Shown here: in pieces, positions 13,101 to 25,100 of the stretch | How the letters are laid out: every line of letters starts with the position of its first letter | Position numbering within the stretch: position 1 is the stretch's first letter | Origin: Todiramphus chloris collaris | Taxonomy: Eukaryota > Chordata > Aves > Coraciiformes > Alcedinidae | Reading direction: 5' to 3' | DNA: 64,000 nucleotides | Assembly: GCA_025345505.1 (NCBI GenBank) | Contig: JANVCC010000022.1 | Span: forward strand, 26,139,621 to 26,203,620 | Made by a program: the position numbers and the translations under genes | Notes under the pieces: model-generated | The model's database searches: none | What the model saw: the letters and a program-made list of their open reading frames with translations, nothing else | What the model was told of the DNA's origin: nothing

Positions 13101-16100
13101 TCCTGCTTATTAGCTGGAGATACTAAAACTAATGAGGTGTGAGTCTGTTTTTCCTTAGCGGCTTTTTTTTTTTTTTTTTGGAAACCCTGCTTTGTTTTTT
13201 GGTGGAGGTCACGAAGTCACCAAGCGAACCGGCTGCAGATGAAATTCTTGAGGCCGGAGAACATGCATAAATAGAAGTTTCCTGCTCTGAGAGCTCAAAC
13301 ATTTCCTCCCGGTGTTCGGCTCCGCGGAGCTGAGGCCAAAGCAAACCATCGTGCCTGGCTGGCTCCTCGCCGCCGCTCAGGCAGCGAACCTGCCTCTGCC
13401 CTGGGCAGGGCCAAAGCCGCTCTGTCCTGCCAGGTGTGTGCCCAAAGCCTGTCTTAGACCAGAGGGACTCGCGACATGCCTGAGACTGTCACCTCCCCAC
13501 CTCCAAAAGCCTTCTCAAAGCTCCTCTGGGACTCTGTGCCAAGGCACCAGCCCCACAGCGCTGGTGGTGGCTGGTCCCAGCTGTGCTGGGGTTGCTAGAG
13601 CTGGGTTTTGCTCATGGCCATGGTAGGAGGACGGTGGTGCTATTGGGACATTTGGTGCCACTGGGATGCTCAGCAGGTGGGATTTGGAGACAGTGATATT
13701 TTGTGGGTTTATGGTGCACAGTGCAGCATGGCAGGGGTGGGATGCCATCACACCTGACTCTAGCAGAACCCCTGTGCTGGCTGCAGACTGGGTCAGGGCG
13801 ATAACTCACTTTAGCTCTCTGATTCTTTAGGATGCCACAAAATCCCCCAGGAGTGGGCAGTCACGCCGCAAAACATCCAGGTAGATGCCTCTGTTTCCCC
13901 TTCTGGTGACCATCTCTGCCCTGCCATGAACCTCCCCCTCCACCAGCACTTTGCTTCTCCAGATGTGCTACAGCTGGGAGATGCTCCCCACCAAGAAGAC
14001 ACAGGGCTTATGACCCACTATCCCCAACCTGGGGTCCCCATCACACCCCAAGAGGGCTTGGAACAGGGGAAAAGCTGTGGGCAGCCCTGCCGCTGTGTCC
14101 TCACATGTCTCAGCCTGTCTTACTTAACCCCAGGGGCTGTGCAGGGTGGGGAATGGTCACTGCATCCCCTTCCCATGCCATGTCCTGACAGCGGTCCCCT
14201 CCCTTGCCCAGGAGCATGAGCCTGACTGCTGCCATGGAGAGCAACTGCGAGCTGGACCTGGTGTACATCACGGAGCGGATCATCGCTGTCTCCTACCCCA
14301 GCACAGCTGAGGAGCAGAGCTTCTGTAGCAACCTTCGTGAAGTGGCCCACATGCTGAAGTCCAAACATGGGGACAACTATGTGGTGAGGGGCACAGCCAG
14401 GTTCCTTCTTTTCTGGGGAAGGGGCTGGGGTGTTCAGGTCCTGGGGATGGGGTGCTGCAGGGGATGGGTACTGCATCCTTGCCTCTGGCTGGTCTTGACT
14501 TTGGTGAGGAGGGTCGTTGCACCAAGATGGATGGATTTTTTTCCTTCCTTGAAGATTCCTGGTCCCTTTTCGACCCCCTGGGGCTTTCTGACCACTGTAT
14601 TGCCATGTGGCATGGTGTTGCTCAAGTTAAGGTGTTTGGGGAAGCCTTTCACAGGGGGATCTGGGGAGGCTTTGAAGTGAGGAAGAGGTGGGGGGTGGCA
14701 GCAAGGGAGGAAGGTGTCTCCTCACTCTGGCTTTCTTCTTCCCCTAAAGCTTTTCAACCTCTCTGAGCGGAGACATGACATCAGCAAACTTCACCCCAAG
14801 GTGAGTTGCAGCTGTGGGGAGCAGAGGAGCTTGGGGCAAGGCTGTCTGTGGGACAGCTCCCCACTGCTGGGGGGAGGAACATCCACCCTTTCCATCCCAC
14901 CCAGCTGGTGGAGGAGCAGAGGTGAGGGGGCAGGGGGTAAAGCCCAGAACAAAGTCCCATGTGGATGTGACCTCTGGCTGTTCCACCCCCCCCCCCCACC
15001 ATCTAGGTGCTGGATTTTGGGTGGCCTGACCTACACACCCCGGCTCTGGAGAAGATCTGCAGCATTTGCAAAGCCATGGACACGTGGCTTAATGCGGCAG
15101 CACACAACGTCGTGGTGCTGCACAACAAGGTGGGCCAGACCCTGTCTCTTGGGTGCACAGTGTTGGGGGGGATGGTGGTCTGGAGGGGCTGGAAGACTGA
15201 GCAGCCTTGGAGGCTGAGGGATGTGGGGAACGTGGGGATTTGTGGCTTGGGCTGTGGGTAGATGTCAGCATGCGTGTGCACTGGTGTTTGTATATAAGGG
15301 TTAGGGGTGTGCGGGAATTAGTGCATGTGTATAGGGACCAGTGGGTGCCTGCCTGCGTGCAGGGCAGCTGTGCCCGGGTGCTTGCAGGCACTGCTGCCCC
15401 CATGACCCCTTCTGCTGTGTGCCCACAGGGGAACCGCGGACGGCTGGGGGTGGTGGTGGCTGCCTACATGCACTACAGTAACATCTCAGCCAGGTGAGAG
15501 GGGCACACAGTCCTGGGGTGGCCCTGGTGTCCACTGCCAAACTCCATCCTAGAGGTGCTGGGATGCTGGTGCCGATGCTTTCCTTCAGCCTCATGTCCCG
15601 TTTAATCCCTGTAGCGCCAACCAGGCTCTGGACAGGTTTGCCATGAAGCGCTTCTATGAGGACAAGGTGGTGCCAGTGGGACAACCATCCCAGAAGAGGT
15701 GGGTCCTGGCATGTGTTTTGTCCTTGTGGACAGGGTAGTTGGGTGCAGAGGAATCAAGGAGTGTGCTTTTCTGGGTGTCCTGCCTCTGATCTGCCTGTCT
15801 GCCCCTCAGGTACATCCATTACTTCAGCGGGCTCCTCTCTGGAAGCATCAAGATGAACAACAAGCCCCTCTTCCTCCACCACGTCATCATGCACGGCATC
15901 CCCAACTTCGAGTCAAAAGGTGGTAGGTGTCCCCAGTGTCTCCTCCCAGCCTGGCCCCCACGCACCCACCACCACCCCAAACTGCCTGGCCGGGCTTGCT
16001 GTCCATGAGGGATATTTTCTACAATTTCCTCAGCAATTTGAATTTCCCTTTCCCTCTCAGGGACTGTTCCCTCTCAGGGACTGTTCACTGTAGTAGGGTG

Positions 16101-19100
16101 CTACCCCTTTCCCACAGAGATGCCCTTGGAGGGTGTCCCCCCTGTGCAGGGTTCCTGGGGCTGGGCACTAAACCGAGCTGTGGGGAGACAAGGCTTTTAT
16201 GATGGCTTTTTGGAGGATGGCACCAGATTGGTAGTGAGGGTTGGCATGTAGCACCATGCCTGGTACCAGTACCCAGAAGTGGTCCCTCTCTCGGAGAGTA
16301 TCAAGCCACCTCCATCCCTAGCCTAGCACTTGCCCCAAGTCCTACAAGATCCAAACTGGACTATATAGGGGATTTCTCTCTTTCCCACCCCATCTGGAGC
16401 ATCCCTTTTTGCCCATCCCAGATGTTGCCCATGGCCGGTGCAGGCTGGCCGGGGTGGGGAGCGGCTGTTTGCCTTGGCTCCCTCTCTGTTTGGATTTCTC
16501 CCCCATGACTAATCCCTGCCCTGGCCTCTCCGCCCTGCCGGCTAACAGCAGCCTGCCTTCTCTCCCTGCCTTGATGTCTTCCAGGTTGTCGGCCTTTCCT
16601 GAAAATCTACCAGGCCATGCAGCCCGTCTACACTTCGGGGATCTAGTAACTATCTCCTCGCCATGGGTCTTTCCTCCTCCCCAGCACAGGGGGCTTGGCA
16701 AACAGGGAGAGATGGAGACAGTAAAGGCCAAGTCCCCGGTGGTCTGGTACCCTGTGCTTAGTCTGTTTGGGGTCCGGAGAACTGAAAAAATGGGTCTTCC
16801 TTTTCCTTGGAGGTGGTAACTGGCTATACTGGGCCATACTGGGCCCTGCAGCTGGGAGGGCTGTAGTGACTCTTTGTATCAGCAAGAGGGAGCCTGGAGC
16901 TGTGCAGAGCCTGGGGCTGGGTGTCCCCAGAGGGAGCAGGGACAGGGATGGGACATCTTCCTGGAAGATGGAGGCATTTCTGCTCTCCCTGCCTGAAGAG
17001 CTGCTTCTTCTGTTTGGATTAGTCCCAAAAGCCCTCTTTCTTTCTTTCTTTCTCCAAAAAAAAGTTTCCCCCATTTTATCTTTCCCATGATTTACCCCAA
17101 CACCATTTTCCAACACTGCTCCTGGGAGCAGTTGCTGGTGAAGGCAAAGCAGGAGCCAATTTCTCCATCTGCCCAGATCCTGTGCTGGGGCCACATCCCA
17201 TCCTGGGAACCCCAGTTCCTGGCCCCCTTGGAGGTGGCAGAGCCCCTCACCTCAGGGGTGCTTGCATCTCACCCCCCTGAACTGGGAACTCGCTTCCCCA
17301 CAGCCAGGCGTCCCTGTTAGCTGAGATTTACTGCCATCCCAGCCTCGCCTTTCAGCTTTTAATAGACTGTTTATGGGATGCCGGTAATAAACTCCAGGTT
17401 TATCTTGCCTGTGAAATCCAACTCCCTTCTTCCCTCATCCCCCGTGTCGACGCCACCACCCGGAGGCAGCCCCTCGGCGCCCTGAGGAGGGGAGGGCTTC
17501 CAGCCGGCAAACTGAGGCAGAGAGGGGAGCCTTTCCCGAGAGCTCTCCCTCCAGGTCCTGTGCCCTACTATGACCCATGGGAGCCAAGCAGATGTTTGAT
17601 ATCCCAGCCCAGCACTCAGACCCTGGTCAAACCCTCCCACTCAGGAGTTTCATCATCCTCACTGAGCTGTGCCTTTGTTTCCTCTTCCTGTCCTTCTCCC
17701 TGTGGGAATGGGTGTCCACTGGGATGGGAGACGAGACCCTCTGTCACTGGGAGGAACAGCTCCGTGCTTTGCACTTTTCCTGTCTGGGTTTGGGTGGAAG
17801 GGGCTGGTTGCGGCGGTGCTGGGAGGTCTTGGGGGGCTCTGCACTGCAGCTCATGTCCTGCCGCTGTCCCTCTCTGCAGCAACGTGCAAGGAGACAGCCA
17901 GACGGGTATCTGCATCACCATCGAGCCTGGCTTGCTTCTCAAGGGTGATATCTTGGTAAGGAGCTTTGTCTTGGCCCCCTGCATGGGGTCCAGCCAGAGC
18001 GTGGGTGGTCCTCGTGCCTTGGGACTCCACAGTTCCCCCTTGCCCACCTCCAGGGGCTTGTCCTGATGGCCTATCTCCAATTCCCTCTGCAGCTGAAGTG
18101 TTACCACAAGAAGTTTCGCAGCCCGACCCGTGATGTGATTTTCCGTGTACAGTTCCACACGTGTGCTGTGCATGACCTTGACGTTGTCTTTGGCAAGGAA
18201 GACCTGGATGAGGCCTTCAGAGGTAACTGCCCCAGCACCTCCCCACTGCAAAATCACTTCTCCTTCCGCTCCTCTGAGGCTACTCCCATCATGGGGACAT
18301 CTGGGCACCCGCATCACATCTGCCTCTGACAAAGCAGGGCATCCCTGTTCCATCTGCAGGGTATGGTGCCACTCAGAGTCCAGTGGCAGCGTCATCCCCT
18401 TCACTGACAAAACTGATGGTATTGATGTGGGTGGAGGGGCTGCCTCAGGGACGCTTTTAGGGGCTGAGATGTGCTGCCCCATGCTGGGATATCCCCTACA
18501 AGCTCCCAGCCTTGAGCTGGCCTGCAGGGATGTTCGGGGTGGCCATCTGGGTGCTGTTGGAGGGATGGATGGAGGTAGTCCCTTTGATCTTCTCTCTCCC
18601 TGCCAGATGACCGCTTCCCTGAGTACGGGAAGGTGGAGTTTGTGTTCTCCTATGGCCCTGAGAAGATCCAAGGTATGTCTGGCTCACTGCTGTGGGAGTT
18701 CAGAGCTAGGTGGTTGGCTCCTTTCCCTCTCCCCTGTCCCCCTTTGCCTCTCCCTGCTGCCTCCTTTGCGACCTCTCTCTGCTCAGTTTGCAGTCCTTTT
18801 GTCACCAGGGTGGGATGAGGGATCCAGGCAGTGATGCCAATCTAGGACCACCCATCGGTGCCCTGTCACCCTCGTTCTCTTGCCCAGGAGGCTGCTCTCT
18901 GCAGCACTTGCTGGCCTGAAAGAGAAGGAGGGGGTGCTTGGGAATGGAAGACTCCCTGCCCAAAATGTCCAGACCTAGGCACGCTCACTGTCAGTCCATC
19001 TGTCTGTCCCTAAGCAATTTCAAAAGACCCAGCCAGCCTTGTAGATCTTGGTGTACATCCTTCACCTGTCCATCTCTCAGTGTGCCTGTTTCCACGTGAC

Positions 19101-22100
19101 TCTGCTGCCTTGCCCTGTGGCTCCTGCTCTTTTTCCCTTGACTGCACCTTCTCTCCGTCTTCTCCCCCTGTCCCACCCCACCCCTCCATCATTACCCCAG
19201 CTGACCATCCTGCCTCTTCCCAGGCATGGAGCACCTGGAGAACGGGCCCAGTGTTTCTGTGGACTACAACACATCCGACCCGCTCATCCGGTGGGACTCC
19301 TACGAAAACTTCAACATTCAGCGTGAGGACAGCACGGAGGGTGCCTGGGCTGAGCCGTCCCTTCCTGGCAAGCACCTGGAGAAAGGTTAGGGCTCACAGG
19401 GCAACTGGTGGCCAAAGTGTCCCCATAGGAATCTCCCCCACCCCAGGGAAGGGGATGCTAGTGGGCAGCAGAGCTGAGGGCAGGTGGCTGCTGCTGGGAG
19501 GAGTGTTGCCATGAGATGATAGAGGAAGATCTCGTGGTCTTTCCCTCCTGCCACAGTGACAAGGAACTCAGGCTCTCAAAGCCCTGTTTATACGGAGCAG
19601 GGTCCAGCCCCAGTTTATGCCCTGGAGGTTTGGGAAACCCAAACCCCTTCTCTGTTGGGAGCAGGACCTGATAGAGGGACCATAAGTTCTCCTAGCTCCT
19701 TTCTCATGGCACAAGCATGGTGGGACATAGCTGTGCCTCGGTTTCCCCATGGGAATGGGGATGCCTTACTGGTCCTGGAGGGTCCACACTGTCTCTTGGA
19801 GCTGGGAAAAGCCACTTGAGCACCAATTTGGAGTCAACCACCCTCACCCGCTTGGCAGGAACAGTCAGTACGTGTATGTTGGAGGGTGGTGGGCCCCTGT
19901 CCCAGCATCAAGGCCATCTGTGGCCGAGCAGATGCCTGAGCTTTCCTGTCCTGATCCAGACAGACGTCCCTGGAGAAGGGACAGCTGCAGTCCCTAATGT
20001 CTCTGAAGGTGACCAGCTGCTCCAAGTGGGACCTGTGGGTGGTCAGGCTTGGTGGGGAGGGTGAGGGCTCTGGGTGCCTGGGGTGGTGAATGGGTCTCTG
20101 CCCATGGTGGGGACGTGGGGCCGGACCTGGTGTGGCTGCATGGAGCTCGCACGAGCACCTGCCTTGGCATGGGGCAGTAAACAGGCAACGTGTGACGCAC
20201 AGGCTCAGCTATGTGGCAAGTTGCTGAGGAGCTGTGGGTCTGGGACGTGTGTCACCAATGTGAGCTCAGACCATGGGTCTGCCCCTGCCCTGTGCCGGCA
20301 GGACTGGCAGCCCCCTTCTGCCTGCAGAGAGCCGAGTGCCTCAGTGCACATTTGTTCCCCTCTGGCCCCCAGGGTAGAGCTGCTGCACTCTCAGCCCCGC
20401 TCAGGGCTCTGCTTTCTGCAGAGGTACCCCAGGGCTCCTCTTTGTCCCCTCCCAGGCATCTCAGAGGGTGCTGGGGCTGTGGAGGTACCCCAGCACTCTT
20501 CTGCATCCCCTCTCAGGTGTCTCAGTGGGTGTCAGGGCTGCAAAGCTCCCTCAATGTGCCGATCAGCCCGTCCTCCCCACAGGGAGGTGGTGATGGGGAG
20601 GAAGGGCACCTTGGATTTGCAAACACTGCCCTGGTTTGGGGATGAGCTGGGACTGACGAATGGCAGAGCCGCGGGCAGGAGGCTGCCCTCCAACCTGTGC
20701 CAGCACAAGCAGCTATGAGACAGCCCATCTATAAGGGGTCTTCCCCTGGCTGCCCTCTGGGGCACCTTGAGCAGTGACAGAGAGATACAGTGTGGGCTTG
20801 GGAGGCTCCCATCTTCCTCCCTCTCTGTTGGCACTTTTCCTCTTCTCCAGCCCATCCCGGGCTGGGCTGGGGACCCTGGTGCCTGGCTGTGTGAGGGGGG
20901 TCCATATTTATGGTTATTCTCACCTTATTTGGTCAGGGAATTGCACGCCACATTTTTGGCACCACCAGGCGTGAGCGAGCAGCAGCCGGGGGTGGAGGGG
21001 GGGTGAGGCTGGCACCAGGACCCACACTGGGGTGGGATCAGCCACTGCTCCTCGTCCCTGCCACTGCCAGTCCCTGTCACTCCGCGAAGGCTCCCCGCAG
21101 ACTGGCAACCCTGGGCCGATGGGATCGGGATCGCCTGCCAAACGGTGGGTTCCCCCTGCGCCGCGTCTCTGCCAGCTCTCAGTGGAGGTGGATGCCCTTT
21201 CTGTGGCAGCTTTGGCTCAGTGTAGGGCACCCGTATTCACTGGGGGGGCTGCCTGACAGGGTGGGATGACCCTGTGGGATTCCAAAGCCGGACAAGCAGG
21301 TAGATGGCTGGGGATGATGCGTGTCCCAGTGTTCCCTTTGCCTCCACTGTGCTTATCTGCAGGGGCTTGGGGAAAGGGAAACTGAGTGGCAGCAGGGTTG
21401 CCGGCTGACCAAGCTCTCCCAGGGCAGGGTGCATGAGAAGGGCATCTGAACCCCTACATCTTGCTCTCTGGCTGAGGTGGCTCAGTTGGGTCCGGCAGGG
21501 GGGACTGCTCCACAAACCACCACCACGGCACACGCTGTCCCCATCAGTGAGCTCACCCTCCTGCCTTATGCAGGCAGGGTCCCTGCTGCCCACTGGGCTT
21601 GGGCTACCCCATGGTCCTTAGTGAGAGTGGGGTGCACTGGGATACCCCCATAGCCCCATCCCTGTGCCCACCATCCATCCCTGTGCAGCACAGAGGAGGC
21701 AAGCAGCTCAGCCTGCCCTCCTTCCTCTTCCTCAAAGGGGTTTTGGGATTGGTGCTAGCTGCATGGTGGGTTCCTGCTGCAGTTCCCATAGCTGTTCATT
21801 GGCTGAGAGGGTGTTTGGAGGCTGAAGGGTGGAGACCGGGCTCTTCTTTCTTTGGGTACTTTTGGGGGTCAGATGTCCCTTATTCAGGGTGGATGAAGGA
21901 TGCTTTGCTAGCACAGTGGTGGCTCTTCTCTGGGGGCCACAAAGGCAGGAGGAGACCTGCAGCTGAATGTGGCACTGTTGGGTTTGGTTGGAGGATTGCT
22001 ACAGAGAAATTTTTGGGGTACCACAGAGGTGGGTGGGCATATCTGGATGGGGAACATCTATGGCCTGATTTTGTTTTGCTGAGAAAAACAGTGCTGATGG

Positions 22101-25100
22101 AGAACAGGGTGATAGGGTCAGCATGGAGCTGGTGGGGGGTTTGTCCCCAGGGTTTGAATGTGTGACTGTGATTGGGGGACACCAGGCTCTGCCATCCTGG
22201 AGTGGTGTGAGACCATGTGAAAGGGCTGGGCGTGTTTCCCTGACCCAGCAGCTCCTCATGATGACCAGCCCTTGGACCCACCCTGGCTGGTTCTGCCCCA
22301 CGCAGCATCCACTTCAGCCTCCCCACCTCTGTACCATCCCTGTTCCCACCTCAGGCTGGCCTTGCCAACCCCACCTTTTTACTGGGTCTAGAAGGGTGAT
22401 GGCCAGGGCCTGACCAAATCCAGCATCTGTGGGAGACTTACTAAATCCCTGCCTGAGTCATGGTTCTGGCGTGGGGCTCCCTGTCAGATCTGTCCTGTGT
22501 CTGGATGGCCAGGGTGGAGAATGGGATGAGCACCCCACCCCTCCGGGAGTGAGAGGTCACAGCAGAGCCTGAACCTGATGTGGCAAAGGTCAGGGGGGTC
22601 CCAGAGCCCCCAGAATTGAGCTGGATGTTGATCCTACACTTTTCTGTGGGGCAGCTATCCCCTAGATGGGGTTGCTGTCATCCGTTGGTTCCCCAGGAGG
22701 GTGGGCATCTTGTGGGGTAGATCTTCCCTAGTGGGATCAAATCCTGTCCCCCTTATCTGGGGCTGAGGCTACTCAGAAGGGCGAGCCAGGCTGTGCAGAG
22801 GCAGAGGGCCAAATGGGCCAGAGCTGTTAAATCCATTGCCGGAGCCGCCGGCAGGCTGCTGCTCTCCCCCCACAGCTGGATCCGTCCCCTGGCCGGGCTT
22901 GGTGGGGAGGGGAGCTGCTGGCTCTCCTCTCCTCTTCGCCAGCTGACTAAAGCTGCAGGAATCCACTTCCCCCTCCCCATCCCGCCTCTCTTTGCTGCTC
23001 TCCGCTCAGATCGTGGTAAGGTAAGGACTTGGCGGGGTGAGCCTTTTGGGGGGCAGTGGGGACCTGGCTGGGCTGGATGCGGATCCACAGGGAGTGTCTC
23101 CCCCTTGCTTCTGGTTGTTCCCCAGGGGAGAAATGCTGGAGCGTCTGTGGGCTTGGCTAGACATTTTGACTGGAGCGTGGCTGCTCCCAGGACAGAGTCT
23201 GTCCTCTGACCTGGTATTTGGGGTTGCGGGGTGGGGGTGATGTGCCTTGGTCCCTCTGGGACTGGGAACCAGGCAGTGCTGTGATGCAGGGAGAGAGGGA
23301 CAGGCTGGTGGAAGCTCAGTGCCTTCTCTTACCCCTTTAAGTGGTCCGGAGCACGTGTGCCTGGGGCTGGGACTGTGCCTGGACAGCTGGGCTGGAGAGG
23401 GGAGCCCTTGACCTGCCCTCCCACGAGCTGCCCACAGCTGCGCTGCAGGGGCAAAAAAAAAAAACAAAGACAGAGAAGCAAGTGAACCTTGGAGGTTTTG
23501 GGAGGATGCTGACTTGGCGTGTGCCACTATCTGGGAGCAAATGGGGCTGTGAGTCAAGGGGCTGGCTGGAAACACTGCTCTCATCCCCTGCCGTCATCTG
23601 TGGGGGTGTGGAAAGTGCACAGTTCGGGGGATTAAGGTGGAGGGAGCCTTGCAGTTTGCTGATAACATTGGATCAGCTGAGGAGTGGAGGCTTGAACATG
23701 GGTTTAAGCAGGGGCTTGGGCACGAGATGGGCTTACTATCACCTGGACCAGGGCACTGTCAATACCATCCTGGCACAGATTTTGCCTGGGATAGAGCAGC
23801 GTGGTCACAGGCAGCTCTAGGGTGGTTGGGATTTGTGCTGTGCCACCTGTCACAAGACAGGGTGGCATGTGCCATCCCCAAACCGGTGCTGCTGCGTCCA
23901 CGCTGTGCTGCAGCGCTGGTGGGGCAGGGAAAGGGGGTTGTGCAGACTAGTTGGATTTGGTGCTGGTGGGGTTGCCACGGTGGGTTTCCACTCCTCTTTG
24001 GCTGCGTATTTATTTAAGACGGAGAAATTCAACTCCAGCAAGACGTTTAGGTTTTCAGATCCAGATGGGGTACGGCATCATCCTGAAAGGATATCCCCAC
24101 CCCAAAATGCGTCGCTGCTTTTTGGGGACAGAGGCAATGTGTGCACAGCAGACAGGCAGGGCTGGGCGGTCTCAAACCAGGGGGTTTAATGCAGCAAGGT
24201 GATACTCGGCACCCAGTGTGGAGTGAGAGTAGGCTGTCCGGCTGTCCGTCCGTCCGTCCGTCCGTGTGTAGTGCCTAGGAAACAGTTAACGCGGCGCAGC
24301 TCTGCTGTAGAGGAAGTAGTTAATATTCATCGCTGGGAGCTGTCTGTCCGGCTGTCCTCCCTCCGAGGCTCTCACCCTCCCTGCACCTCCCTGAGGTTAA
24401 CCCGGGCTGGGGTTTAGGCTTGGGCGGCCCCCAGACGCCTTCCCCGGCCTCTCCCCTTCCCCTCCCGTTCGTCCCTGTGTGGTCTGGGGCGGAGGGGAGC
24501 ACAACCGCACCTCCTGCCTCCAGCCCATCTCCTGCCTCTGCTGCCTTCCTCTCCTCCATCCTCCCCTCTGACGCTCCGTGCCCGGGGGTACCTTGTCTCC
24601 TGGGGATACCCGTATCAGAGCCCTTCTGGCACCCCGCTGATGTTGGGGTGCCCCTCTCGCTGGCCCCGTGGGACACGGCGCTGGGGAGGGAATAGCTCCC
24701 TCCGCGAGAGGGAAAGCAGAGCCAAAGGGACCTACGCCAACCAAAGCCAGCTCCGGGCCGTCAGCTCCTGTCCTGGACAGGCGCACAGAGCTGGCTGCGG
24801 ACGCCCTTCGAGCTGCCACCGCACCAAGGCCCCCCGGAAGGCTCTGATGCTGGAAGGGGTGAAGGAAAGGGGTTTTGCTGCCCACTCCTCTTCACCTAGG
24901 ATCTTTTCTTCCCCATCCCCTTTCGTAAGTCCCGACTTTGGTTTTCTTTGAGTTGGACTGGGTGGGGGAAAGGGCTGGGGGGTGTGTGGAGGATTTGTAG
25001 CTGTGGTGACTCGCAGCTCAGGGGCTGGGGTAACTTCTTGTCATCAGATCTGGGCACAGGATGAAACCAGAACTGGGGGTCTGAGTTCTTCTCCACGTGA

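Larger units (their letters stand above)
14384..19223 (+). other. TNS1: Short introns 5-14 of the PTP/C2 exon cluster
   Basis: Ten introns of about 110 bp to 1.2 kb separate exons 5-15. All have GT-AG ends. The largest (16646-17879) holds a CTTT run at about 17036-17056 and an AT-rich patch at about 17330-17400. No other gene or repeat was recognised. Confidence 0.7.

Noticed and set aside
17616..18671. 351-codon - strand open frame across exons 12-14
   Set aside because: It is the antisense reading of confirmed TNS1 exons and introns and has no protein features of its own.
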